NCBI RefSeq assembly: GCF_000002995.4
Contig: NW_025062476.1
Span: forward strand, 7,810,501 to 7,874,500
Source of the DNA: Brugia malayi
Taxonomy: Eukaryota > Nematoda > Chromadorea > Rhabditida > Onchocercidae
Direction of reading: 5' to 3'
DNA: 64,000 nucleotides
Under the pieces are notes generated by a model. The model was not told where the DNA came from, made no database searches, and saw only the letters and a list, made by a program, of their open reading frames with translations. Below, piece after piece: positions 12,679 through 26,300 of the stretch. How positions within the stretch are numbered: the stretch's first letter is position 1; every line of letters starts with the position of its first letter. Made by a program: the position numbers and the translations under genes.

Positions 12679-12961
12679 AATTGAAATTGGTCAGAAAGTA
12701 TTTTAATGCCACTAACATCTTTGAAACAATTCTCATTTCTCGAAAATTCAGCTTACAGTTGACTTTTTCTTAGTCATAGATTATTCAAAATTCAATACAA
12801 CCAAATTTTTAAAATTTCGTATACTGGAAACTCCTGTATTCGTTTGTATAGTGGCATGTCCCTAACAATCCCAGTACTTCCCTTTGTCCCTGCTTTGCTT
12901 CACGGGATTTATTTTTACCTCTTCTTTCTTGCTACCAAAGCTTGTTAAAGTAGCTGTTTGA

Positions 12962-14501
12962 TCAATGAATATGCTTTTTATTGACTTTCATGGCTTCTCT
13001 TCTCAAGGAATTAATTCTTGGTGGTGAACGAATCTGACTCAAACTTATTCTGTTGACTGGAGCAGGTGAACAAATATCAGTTCCGACGTCAAATTCGTTA
13101 CTCTGTTGAAACAGAACCATTCGAATTGCTAGAGAGGCTCGCGTTAAAGCTGCAGCATATTAGTACCACTAAATTTCTTTCACAGCAGGTGGTCTCAGCT
13201 CTCATCATATTGATTTATTTTGAAAGTTTTTTGAAATAGAGCAGTACTAGGCCAGCTTTAAAATAATATGCGAAAGAAGTCCGATAAGCACCCTAGCTGC
13301 TGCTTTAAGAATTTTCCCTTCTACTCAACCTTTTCTTTTGTTTTCCGCGTTGTATATAAATTTTTCATGTTATATAGCGAAATTTCTTTAGACGATGCAA
13401 GTTCATAAGCTTCAATTATGTAAGCAAACTAATCAAATGTAATACTTAAATGTAAAAACTATCATTGAACCAGTTAAGGTCTATACGCAACTAGATCCGA
13501 AGTTTTCAATCATTTTGGAAAAGAGCCATATCTGAGATTCCGAAAGGAACAGTTGACAAAAGACAATATAAATTTTAGCATTTACGCATGACAATGATTA
13601 AGTTTATGGCTCTAGTCTTATAAGAATAAAATAATATCATTTGTTGCTTAAAAGTTTACCAGTGGTGGACTGGTTCCAGGAACCAATTCGCGACGTGAAT
13701 GATTCTTACGATCTTACACATTTCATAATTCTTTCTATGAAAATGGAAGCGAATTTTCTGAGGTCAATCCGATAACAGCTCCTGAAATAAAACCCACAAA
13801 TGGTCTTTAAATAAAGCTTGGCGAATCATTTGTAATGCTTGGTTTTTTTTACACTGTTGAGGTTGTAAAATTGCCAATTTTGATTACTAATAAACACTCA
13901 TTCGTTGAACTCCGAATTGGAGTTTAACAGCTTTGAAATTTCTCGCGCTCAACAGTTAACATCAGGAATTCTACTATGGTCAAAGTGATATCGAACGATC
14001 GATAATTAAGCATTGCCGTTTAAACGTTGTAAGGTGGTTCTTTGTTCTCTGCCCCACATTTATTTTTGTTTATCTTGATTCTTCTAATGTTGCACCTCAC
14101 CATCCCTCATCGCCTTGGCTGAAGAAGCACCCCGAGAAGATCGAAAGCATCATATTCTCTTTCAGTGATCCCCGGAATTTAAACCTTCCTACAATTTCAC
14201 TCTCATTTTAAAAAAAAAAAAAAACCATAAACAAAACAGCATGAATAGCCAACATCTGTTCCTTTCACTTTTATATTTCCCCCTTCCCTTCTTAGCATTT
14301 CTCTTTTCTAAACTTTCTCTAATTGTATACGATCTATTGCAGATCACTTTGTTACTCCTTCAAAAATCATTTCTGGTCTGAATGTCACCTTCACTATGGG
14401 CTTACGAAAAAGCAGAGGTCAGTGAACCTGTTATAAGACACACACACTTTGTACTAATTTCTTGGTCTTCAATTTTTTAATTTGTGCCATTTTAAATTTG
14501 C
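12962..14501 (-). CDS. Unidentified multi-exon gene, 3' part (5' end unresolved)
   Basis: Short exons on the - strand join in phase (5' to 3'): 14501-14448 (less sure), 14188-14101, 13781-13718, 13531-13487 and 13102-12962 with stop TGA. Junctions use good signals, for example TTGTAG before 14188, GTGAGG after 14101, ATTTCAG before 13781 and TTTCAACAG before 13102. Readable segments include RFKFRGSLKENMMLSIF, then a Cys-containing stretch (SGCFF, GWSCYRIDLRKF), then IWLFSKMIENFGSSC and a basic Ser/Arg tail (SLSQIRSPPRINSLRR). Further coding-like segments occur upstream to about 14930 (for example VRNDENLRALPSPKTK near 14.8 kb), but I could not order them. I do not recognise the protein. The + strand also has open frames here, but they do not join in phase over more than one junction. 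Confidence 0.5.
14210..14224. repeat. Poly-A tract
   Basis: A run of 15 A lies inside an intron of the unidentified - strand gene, close to an acceptor. It is on the T-rich side when read on the coding strand, as expected for a polypyrimidine stretch. Confidence 0.85.
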
Positions 14502-14929
14502 CTGTAAGAGTGGCTATACAGAACAGAACAGACTATTCCTAATCCAAGTGATAACGGTTCTGAGTTTTGAGCCTGCCAATCAGAAGGAAGTGGAAATGAA
14601 ATGCTAAAAGAGGTAGACTATTATTGAAATTTAATGCCATGCAGTGGAAGTAAATCGATAAGCTATTGATGTCGACGTGGGAAAGAAGTGCTGAAGCATG
14701 CCGCAATGCGCCAGATATGATGCTTACTTGCTTGTCGTACCCTATCTACCAGACACTGGTTACTTTTAAATCTTCATTAGTTTTCGTTTTTGGTGATGGA
14801 AGCGCTCTCAGATTTTCATCATTTCTCACGCCTGGCCAGTAAAAATGGTAGAGTTCCAGCCGGGCATTATGAATCTTTTTTTTGCTGCACGAACTGTCTG
14901 TGTCACAACCCACCAGATTCTGTGTTAAA

Positions 14930-17900
14930 CTTTGTGATGCGTAAAATAATCATTTAAATAATAAGTTTTGCTCGTCACAGCTACTTTTACTTGATTGCTT
15001 CATTAATCTGATTACTCATCCATCGTGTTCCTTTCTTACGTAGTAGTTCTCACTGTAATACGGAAAGTGGGATTGAATTAAGGATTATTTAAAATCCATG
15101 AAAGAATGTGTGACAGTGACGTAGGGACTTATGGATTCGTATTCTTTGCTGATAAAAATATTTCTAGGATGATTCAAAATGTTCCTAGTAATACTTTAAA
15201 AGTGGTTGTGATATGATTTTCAAATCAAACTGACATAATGCTGAAAGTAATCCATTAACCACTATTTAAGGTATTCAAAATAAAGTCAGAGAATAGGAGA
15301 GGGAAAGCCAAATTAAAAGAAATCATATAAAAATGATTATTAGTAAGTTTCAAATAAAACGATATTCCTCCTGTATGTAAATAATAAGATGGGACATCCT
15401 GCTGACACTGGTGATATTATTTAATGTAAAGTATTTCAAGCCATTAATGCAGTGGACTGATTAGTCCATTTGTGAATGCATGCTTCATTAGGATTTGGGA
15501 AGATATGGCATGATGGGATCCACCGGTATAGAAATGAGAAAATCGCAGATCACTCGAATTCAATTAGCAAACAACAGCAGCATCACTGATATCATGGATC
15601 GAAGATCAGTCAGTTGGCCAAATTAGCCGAAATGTCGGTTGTTCATTTCTTGAGCAACACGATTATTTGTTAGTTTACGCAACTTCCGGTACACATATTT
15701 ATGTGTGATAAATTCCCATTGAGCCTATATAACTCAGATTCTGAACTCTTGCTTCATTAGTTCGAATTTTGAACCTGTTTATAAACATATTTCCAAGTGG
15801 TTACTATTACTAAAGGGAATTTATCAAACAAACGTTATCGAAATAAATAAAAAATTTGGAGGAGACATTTCGATAACTCTTGTCAGCTTAGAATAGAAAT
15901 AATATGAAAGAGGTTTGTATCAAATAAAAATAAAATGATATATTATAAACATATGGCAGAAAGTAAAGCATATAATAATAGAATCAAGATTTCTTGCATA
16001 TCCTAGCAGGTTTATATGATACTCCATTATCAGGCCAAAAGTGTCCGTCACTCAGAACAATTCGACTTTAAGTAGGACACGATCCACTACAGCCTTCATT
16101 GAATATATTGCAAACTTCAATTCAACCCGCTTTGTATTTTGCTCAAATTTTCAGGAAACCCTGTTATGCTTTTTCTGTACCACAAATTGTCTGATTTGAA
16201 AAGTCTAAATAATATAATTTTTAGTAATACATAATTATCAAGTCTCAATTTCCGCGTTTCACCTTTGAACCTGAATTAAATTCCAGTACTTATTAGATGC
16301 ACTTGTTTCGTATAATTCTCAGTACTAATTACTTCTGGCCTCATGCTGAAGCAAATAAAACCGACAGCAATAAAATGGATATCAAAACTTTCATCCTAGG
16401 TATATTTTGTTTCTACAACATCCGCATACAAAAGAAATTTCAAATGCATATTACTTATCGCAAAGAACTCGGAAGCTTCACTATCCTCAAAGTGCATAAA
16501 CTTTGACAAACATTTTCAATCTTCATCTTTTTTCTTCGGGTTTTTAGAAGCGAATAAATGTCATCGTATATTTGTTGAACTATTTCATTTCAAATTTTAG
16601 ATTTTTCTTCAGCTAATTTTCCTACAAACTTCTTTAGTTTATTCTTAAAAACCGACGTAATTCTAAAACAAATTTGACTGACACTTCTGTTTGCCTCAAT
16701 AACGCCAAACTTTTATATTTATGTTCACATTTACCACTGTGTGAAGGATATAACTATAACTAGAAAGAAATTAAAGCAAAATTTAGTTACAGTCAAAAAA
16801 TTACTGAGTAAATTCTTTTAATGAGTAAAGGAAGCTATTTATATTTTTTACTTTCTTTGTTACAGTTTTTCTTTCTGTGCATTTTATTGTTTATTTCAAT
16901 ATAATACAGAATTTTGTCCATCAAAAACTATTTGGATTTTATGTAGTTCAAAATAAATGCTGGCACATTTGATGCAGGACAAACTGGCTTTGGTGAAAGC
17001 TAACAAATGAGTGAAGGACGAAAAGCTGATGATAAATTCTTACTTCATTGATTCAAAATGGAATCCTGGGAAGCTAGCATCTCATTTGGATTTGAAAATA
17101 AATTAACAAGCAAGCTTCTATCGACTTTACACTCCCAATTATAAGATATTGTGCTTCTATCACAAGTCTTGAGAAAGTTTTCTTGAAAACTTTGACACCA
17201 AGTTTCTTTTTTGCATGATTTATGCCATTTTTGGAATTTCATATAAGACAATTTCCTAATGTTTGTTCCTTCCAGAATTGACAATATTATTGAATTATTC
17301 TTGAAATTGTTGATTGCTTAGCGCCTTTATTTTTGCTTTTTATCTTTCTTACGTACTTCTTCATGCCCACTTAAAATGAGAGAAAGCAGTACTAATTATA
17401 AGTAATGTCTTTTATTCCTATATTTCGCCAACATTAAAATCTAAGCCATTTTCCACGATTGTTTTATTATTATTCCTACTATGTAGCTTGCAGAATAGTC
17501 TGATAAACTTTAGCAAAAATTTTAAAAACTAGTAAGTTGGATAGCAAATTTATTTTGTAGGTATGAATTCAATCCTAAAGTCAAATAATCAATCGTGATG
17601 CTATTTTTTTTTTTTTTTTTGTCAGAATGCACAGTTATTTTCTTATTCTTGCAATTATAGATATAAATTTGTTCACTGAAAACGATCCATCAGTTCCGTT
17701 TTGATGTGAGTGGTTACCTCAAAACTGTCATCAAAATTTAAAATATCACACTTGCTGAGACGATTAAAATGCATGTTACTTGTGATATATCACTTTCTAG
17801 TTGATTTGTTTTTTTTTAATTTCACTTTTTCATTTTCAATTTTGTATTGTTTGTTATTTTAGGTTTCATTAACTCTTTTAAAAATGTATTTTCAAATCAT

Positions 17901-20379
17901 AAGAAGGGAAAGCGATTTTAACAATCGAACTTCGCTAAAACATTGGTAATGCTGAGATTTAGTCTCATGAAATAGAAATTTGCTTCAAAATGTTTTATCT
18001 TTCTCATATCCTTAATTTTTTATTCAATAACATTCTCCGGCACTACTTACTAATTTAAGGAATAGATCAATGTTTCCAGGTATAAGATGCTTATTCCTAC
18101 CACTGCACTGGCACCGGTCTAATGACAATAAAAATTCAAATATGACTACTAGAAAATAACGATAAAGTCACAAAATGTCGTTTTTGTCGTTTTTGGCAAA
18201 ATAACAATCAGTTCCAGGCATGAAAAATGTGGACTTAGCAATATTTGAATGTATTTTAGTTTTTGCCAGAAATCAATCGTTCTATAGAAAAAATTTACCA
18301 TTTGTAACTTCAATTGCATATATTATTCTGTTCCAAGAATTTCAAGGACTCATCTATTGTTGGAAATATTATGGAAGTGCCTAAGCGAAAGAAATTATTT
18401 CCTTAAAATTGTAACAATCAAAATACAATATATTGATATAAGAATTACTTACCTGTGTGTACGACGACTTTAAAATTTCACAACTCTGTTTGAAATTTAT
18501 CTCTAAGGCAATTTTGTTATGTGCACTCTGTCTAAGCTGCACTATTAATCGATTTGTGAACTTTTGTATCAGACCTTTTCTCGGAAGATGACTAACTAAC
18601 CCTTTATTCTTTTTCGTTTATCATTTTACTTTCGCTTTTTGTTTCAAAAAAGAGAAAAAATATGTCATTTGCTCATTTGTTCTATTTTTTGTATGCTTGA
18701 TCTGGCTTGCCAAAGCAGTGTGGACATACTGAAAATGAGAAGCTAATCGAAGCATAGTATTAGTGAAAGTTAATCAATAATAAATACTATGTGTCGAACC
18801 AACTGAAATCTACCCAAAACCACTTTTCCTTTTTAACGAATTGAAAAAGTACCTTTTTTTGAAAAGAAAAGAAAATTGTGTTCTTTTGATGCACACATAG
18901 TATGTAGAGGGCGAAACTCTAACGTATGAAAAAAATGAAAAGCAAAGGAAATCTACTAGATTTACCAATAATAAAGCTTCTAAAAGACACAAAAAAGCTT
19001 TTATACTTGTTATATTTATGCCAGTTAATGTTACCGCTCAATTTAATTATTGTTCGGAAAACATACAAAGAAAAAGGTAGAAGTTAAAACGTAATCAGTG
19101 CAATTATTTTGATCATAACTAGAAATTACGCCACATCCCTTAAAAATAGTCTTCTCACAGTTAATTGATAGTCCACATTAGCAAAAAAGTGTCCTTAAAA
19201 CTATGTAAAAATGCTCTTCCATTAATTGACTTGATATTGCTATAGACAAAGTAATTTGAAATTCAAAAATGAATACAGCAATAGTTGTATTAAATTGAAA
19301 ACAGAAAACTGCCCAAAAGTGATATATGGATTGATTTTTAATCAATTGAAAAATGCTTCTTTCCATTGATATTACTCGGTGGGATTAAAAGCACATATTT
19401 TCCAATTCGTTCATCTCAAATTAGAGAACTATTGAAAAGCATTTCTTGCATTTTCTGAGCAAAAACTTGTCAAAATGCTGATATAGAGAAGGTGTGAATT
19501 TGCAGAAGTAACTGACTGATCGAATATGACGGATAAGACAAAACTTGGTATTCAGTATTATTTCTTCCTCGTCGTATATAAATCACTTTTCGTTAAACAT
19601 CAGAATAGAGTTCAAGGCTGATTTGTTCTTGTTCGTAAGACATGAGGACAAAATAGTTATGTTCTTGTTGAATAAGACAAGTGATTTAGACTAAAAGCAT
19701 TTTAAAACACCAGTTTGTCATTGTTGAACTTTCGTTGAAAGGTCGTAAAATATCTGACGTTAAGTTTTCAACAACACAAGTAGTTATAAGCTTTCATCCA
19801 TCACTGTTTTCATTAGTCAGTATCAATTTCAGATAGTTGGTCACTATTTTAAAACTTCTTCAACCGTCACCGTACTGCATATTTAGCTAACAGCTATTGG
19901 ACCAGTTATTGATATTTTGCAGTTTCATGAATCATTTTAGAGTTATATTGAATCGCTTCCCTAATCAAAAATATGTATATATATAAACTAACAAAATATG
20001 GCAATAAATGATTTAAAATTTTAGTTGCTTTTGCACCAAACTCAATAACTTTTTAAACAGTATCCATTTTATGAAACCAATCAACATTCCGAATTACGAT
20101 TTCAAAACATTTCACTTATTTTATTGAATGCACTAATCTTTTTTATACGTTTTTCATCGTGTGCTTTCTATTTCGAATCTTCAAAAATAGTTCTACTTCA
20201 TTCATTCCTTAGATTACTATTAGTAGCAGAGTATCCGTAAAAAATATTCAACTCTGAAACAAAAAAACTCGAATAGTTAAAATGATCGCTACAGATCACT
20301 GGAACAATATATTACGAATTGCTTGTGAAAAGCTATTTCAAAGGAAATGTCAAAGAAAACGCAGCAATAAGCATTAACA
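14930..20379. other. Long region with no resolved gene
   Basis: No phase-consistent gene was found. One notable open segment at about 15491-15625 (+) follows a CATTAG acceptor and reads DLGRYGMMGSTGIEMRKS and so on to a TAG, in a locally GC-richer patch; it may be an orphan exon. The rest is AT-rich and contains a run of 17 T near 17604. The region may hold the 5' part of the - strand gene and the promoter of the gene that starts at 20380. Confidence 0.45.
17604..17620. repeat. Poly-T tract
   Basis: A run of 17 T in non-coding sequence. Confidence 0.9.
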
Positions 20380-23300
20380 ATGGATGACAGTGAAGCGGAC
20401 ATACAGTCTAATGAATTGCAATTTGTTTGGGAAGCAATGACACCTGAACTTCAGGTAAAATAAGAGTTTTATATGGTAATTTGCTGAAAAGCAACAACAT
20501 ATGAACTGCATTAGCAACAATCTTCAATGGTTGTTTTTTTGATTATGTACAACTTTTCGAAATTTTCAAAAATTTCTTTGTTACTGACTAATAAAAACAA
20601 ATGGATTGAGAACTAGTGAGACCAGAACAGCAAAAATAAATGATATCACATTTTATTACTCAGAAGGTCACGCATAGAAGGAAGGAAGGTCGTAAGTTAG
20701 AACTGTAACACTTAAGGCTGACCTAGCCTGCTAGCAAAGCAAAATGCCTCACGGACAAATAATGTATGGTCGACACTACGGCATATTGTGACAGATTTCC
20801 AAATCGACACTTTAAAATTCAAGTGATTTGAGGAATGGATTAAAGTAACAAAGCATTCTTGTATCGGTCCATTTCAAAATAACAAAATGAATGAAAAGTA
20901 ATAAATAAATTTTAAAGATTCTTATTCATTTTCTCGCCACTAACGTAAGGATATTCAGTGAACACTTTTTAACATACTGATTAAATCAAGCACTATCATA
21001 TCCCAATTTTTCAATTAATGTCCTTCTTTTTCATTAGAAAAAAAATAATTATTGCTAAGATTATTCATCCTTGTTTAATAATAATAGCTTTAATAATATA
21101 CTTGGTAAAAATAAAAAACAGTAAAAGTGTAACATTTTCAAGGAATTTAAAGCAGAAGAGATTGCTAGGAATGTGAACATCTTATGAGACTATCATTAAA
21201 ATGAAATTACGACATCCGTAAACGATTAATTCGATATATTAAAGTTCATTCTTTCAGTGTGAATACAGCTTTTAGGACTTTTAGAATCTTTAAAAAAAAT
21301 TATCATCCAAGATGTTGTGAGAAAAAGTGCTTTTTCTTTAAATTGTATTCTTTCGCACAAATTTTGTTTAAAATTTCTTTCTTACAACAGGTCAACGTTC
21401 CAAACTCTGAAGAGTATCAGTCGACTAACACGGCATTTCCGGTTTTTCAACAACAGTCTATCCAGAATGAATATCAAGGTTTTATTTTCAATTTTTCATG
21501 CATAATTTTTGACAAAGTAGTCTATTTAATTACTATCTTTTATTCATCTTTATATTTATTTATATTTTTATTTATCGATTTGCATGCCCATATTTGGTCT
21601 TTGTTATAAGTTTTACTAAAGAAAGAACAAATCCAATTTCCCTCTACCAGTATACGCTCCTATACCATTTCTTCTGAACACTCTTCTCTCTTCCGATGCA
21701 AAATGAAATAGTATAATAGTGATTGTCGTTGTCTTTTTTGAAAATTAAAAAAGTATAATCAAATTTCAAGAGTCTTATGACTCGACTATCCACAATCAAA
21801 GCATTAAGTCATTTTTATCTAAGCTTAAGACTTTTCCAGGCGTCTTTCTTAAAAGTTTTACTATAAGTTTTTCATTTTTTCGCTCAACAATTCCCGTTTT
21901 CGACTAACAACAATGTATTTATGTGGATATATTTTTAAAAAACCACACGTCATCTTCATTCTGACTTTATCATATTCATTTCATCGATAAAATTTTCTCT
22001 GAAATTTTTGTGATTTTGAAACAGATTTTAATTCTTAAATCAAGGTTAATTTTTACAACAGTCTTTAAAATACTTGATAAGTTAAATTACTTTTTACACT
22101 TAAGTCTTTTCAAATAACCAATTAACAAAGTTTTGCTTTCGAAAAATGAAGAAAAAGATACTAATGCAAACAATTGTGTGCATTCTCCGCCTTTTCACTA
22201 TAAGTAATGAATAGACAACAGCTGTTCAAATGAATGATTAATTGTTTGCAACAATTCAATCACTCAATCATACCCATTTGCTTGACATCACTCCTCTAAC
22301 AAAAATAATTCTTATAATTACACTCAAATTCTTTTCATCTTATTCAGTACGAGAATTCTCTGATCTCCTTTGCTGCTCTATTTGAGCTGCTGTTCAGAAA
22401 ACAAAATATCTACTACCAAAGCTTTATTACCACAGAGTTCAATAATGTCCAATGCTTCACGTGTCATTTGTACTAGTTAATCACGTTAGACAACTAATTA
22501 CGATCACTTTATAATATTAACAAGTAATGATTTTTCTCTTCAGTCCTTCTTTATCAATGATTTTTTTTAACATTTGTCATAAAAGAAAGTAAAGAGATAA
22601 AAGGAATTTGGCAAGTCACCCAGGAAACTATTACTGTTGATATTTGTGGATGACAAGCTTATCTGGCTGTATCTTTATGAAAATCAATAAGGCGTGTGAT
22701 AAAAGACTACTTATATATTTTACTCTCCGAAAGGATAATGATCTCACAGGGTAATGACTTTAGAGAAGAATTGCAGACTGCAAACTTTTAACATTCCAAC
22801 TAATTTTACCAGTCTTAGATCTCACTATAAATCGTGGAGAAAAGATAACCAAACATGATTATTAGTGAAAATCTCTTCAGCAGTAAGATTTCCTCAATGT
22901 CCTAAAAATCACGAATCAAAAAATCATGAATTTATTTTTCGGGCATCGTCATCTTACTAGGTAATCTGACTAGCATATTTCAGATTTCCACAAGATAAGC
23001 AAAAAAAAGGCCTAAAAAAGAAGGCATGCCTTTCTTAGCATCTCTAACTCGGAATTCTTAACTACTTTCAGGACAAAACTATGCTTACCTAAAGATGGAA
23101 TTCTGAACACTGTCATAAAGTTTTTTAGGAGTAGTGGGACTGTCATGAAAATATTAAGTGCATATAAAATAAGAAAGAAATAAAAAAAAAATGCAAAAAT
23201 TTCTCAGGAAGTGAGGTGTAATACACGAATGAAGGGTTGGAACAAATTCAAACATGGTAGCATTATTTTTACTTCTTGAGGCTATTGAAAAGAAAGATTA

Positions 23301-26300
23301 ATAAGCTTGTCATATCTTTTCCGTTTATTTCTTATTAATTTCTGCTACAAAGCATTCACTGAAATTTGTAAATAAAAGACAAAAGGAAGAGAGAAATTGC
23401 TGATTTTCAACAGTTCCAAATATAACGGAAGTTTCGAACCGATGAAAAAGCAGTAGAACTTGCAATAAGATCGTAATTTGAAAGATAAATTCTGATCAGA
23501 TGATAAAGATGATTGTGATTCAGGAAATTTTTGCTTTTTAATCTACCGCAAATAGTTCATATTGTCACTAATTCATTTTGGTCATTCCAATAAAGTTTAG
23601 TTTTTTCTTCCAGCGAAGCCATTCGAAATAAATGGTCACAGAGTTTTTATTTGAAATCTTACTATACTAGCAAATTATTGAAAAACACTTACATATATGT
23701 GTATCGAAATTTTCTCAGTATTTTTTCAAAGTATCTCTCAGTTTCCACATATCTCTTAATGGATAGAGATATATTCATCAATTTTCCATGATTATATTCC
23801 TTTCAGCCTATTTTCTTTTGCTATAATTAGTCCTCATTGTCAAACTATGATCGGCTTTGATTTTATAAAAGTAAAAGTTTATTCAGTCAAAGTTATTTGT
23901 AGGTTTTGTTAAGAAATATGGTTAGAAAAATATATAGTCGAATTACCAGTGCATCAAAATTCAGTAGTATTATAAAATGTCTTTTTTCCTGATTCCTCAA
24001 AGTGACACTTCTTTTTGCTTTCTGCAACAGCATAATGGATGTATTTTTCGTTTCTTCAGGAAAAGAAAAAATAATTTCAATAAATGCACTTTATTTTGTC
24101 AGCAAGTGTTAGTGCCTATTCGTTTATATATGCTTCCGATTTTTTTAACTGGATGCTCATTTTATAAAAAACGGCAAGGATTCTTAAAAACAATCTGTGA
24201 AGCGTTGGAAAAAACTCGCTTTTTGAGATGCTAATAAATTTCTTTACCGTTGAATGCATTGAGAATTCTTGTATTTTAAACCCTTTCAATATCACATGCC
24301 ATTTAGTGCTAAATTGGAAGAACAGATAAAATTTAGTACCTAAGTCAATATTTTTAAACTAATCCTTTTATAGATAAATCTCCTCCTTTCCTTAATAATG
24401 AAAATATTATTAGTTTACGAAAACAACAAACAAGACAAAATTACCAGTAATTCGAACTTCCATGGGAATATTTAATGTAATATGTTTCTATATGAAACTT
24501 TTTATTCCATGCAGAAAAAATATTTAAGCGAATTTGCCAAATCATTTTGTTGCCACCGAATGTTAGCATCAATCTCGCCTGTTCTTCTCTTATCCAAGCA
24601 GTATTTTTATTTTCTTCTTTAAATAAATATCTCAGATAAAATATTCTTCATTAATCCAAATATTTTCGCAGTGATTTCTCAGAAAAAATTTGGGTTGCAG
24701 ATTTATTTTGGAATAGAGGAATGGTGAGTGAATGAAATCCGGCACATCATACTAAGGTCAATCATCAAACGGTCATCTTTATAGTTATTGAGCTTTAATT
24801 CTTTCGGAATGACATTTTTTGTCATGTGAAACTAGAAAAATGAAACCTGTGCAACTCAATAACTCTAGACAGATTTGTTGCATGCATGCATGCTTCATGG
24901 AATTTACAAACCTAAAATAATTATACATAATCAATCAAATGTCACCATTTTAACTGCAATTTCGGATTGAAACACAACTTTCTTGATGTTCTTTAACAAG
25001 TGCTCATTTGACAGTGTGTTTCATGAAACGCCTAGTGTTTTAAACTTTGTTTTGTAACTACGATGATATAGCATGAATTTCAACTGTTAATTTGTTGGTT
25101 CAATTAAATATGTCGTATGTGCATTTGGTGATTTCGAACATCTGATTTATAAATAAATTTGCAGAACAGAATCAGAGTCATTCGACGGAAGTAGCAGATA
25201 ACGACACCTTGCTATCATCACCAAGCAATGGGATTTATCTATCTCCAGACAATGATTCTCGACGTGATAGTGTTCGGAGCATGAGCGTTATCGGTGATAA
25301 TGGAATACGTATAAAGCAAAATATCAGACGTAATGGTACACTTCCAAATTTATCAAAAGGTTCACATTTCTGTTTTATGCTTTTCCAGTATAATTGCTGC
25401 TTTTTCATTTAAGTTTATCAATTTTTGAATCAACAGCTTTCCTTAATTTCTCGTACGTCTTGATTATTGAAGTCATTATAACTAATCCTCTGTGATCTTT
25501 TGAATATTTTAATCTTCTTCAAGGTTCCAATTTACTTCTATAATGTCTTAGTTGTGAGGTCATGTTTACATTCCTGAAAAGAAAGAACAGTAACGTGATG
25601 AAATTAAGCGGTATTCTTGGTTATTACATCTCGAAAATATTTCATAATTGTGCTTTGAACAATAATGGATAATATCATTAATTTGAGCGAAATTCGTATA
25701 GAGAGAATTCGAGAATAAATTCTACGTAAATAATTAAGTCCAGGATCAAATAGTTTTCTTTATCACTTCGGTCTGAGCACTTTTTCTGATTTTGTTGTTT
25801 TAGCAATTTTTAGTTCTCAAATTTAAAGTTTTAGGAGTTCTGTGGGAATTTTAAGCATAGAATTAATTAAGCAATTAATTAATACGTTGCTGTTCTCACA
25901 AAAAGTATTTCAAGAAAATCTCCCAATGAAAGTCAGTTAGTTGTTCTTCACGCTTTCGAAGTTCCGAAATCTCTTTGAGATCAATTCCTTAATTAATGAA
26001 ACACAGCCATGAAAATATGAAGCATTCTTTTACGAGTTTAATGGCCTGAGAAATGTGTATTTTCATCATAATTTCAACAAATAAATCTGAAGAAATGTCA
26101 TACCAATTATTCTTTGCATTAATGAAAGAGAACAAAACAAGTTATTTTATTATTTTTCAGACATTAAAAATTTCGAAAATATAGAAGCTTCAATCACGCT
26201 AAGAGCAAGAGAGTACATAGAGAGATACTTTTGTTTTTAAAAAGACAAGACTATCTGTCCAGTTAATGCAAACACAAAATTAATACATTTAAATTTTCTA

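Noticed and set aside
13066..13188. + strand exon-like frame (VNKYQFRRQIRYSVETEPFE)
   Set aside because: The - strand over the same bases ends a chain of exons with matching phases and better splice signals; the + strand frames in this area do not join over more than one junction.
14342..14419. + strand exon-like frame (HFVTPSKIISGLNVTFTMG) that can be joined in phase to a segment at 13.8 kb
   Set aside because: The upstream partner contains a TGA in frame, and the - strand model explains the neighbouring exons better. Not fully excluded.
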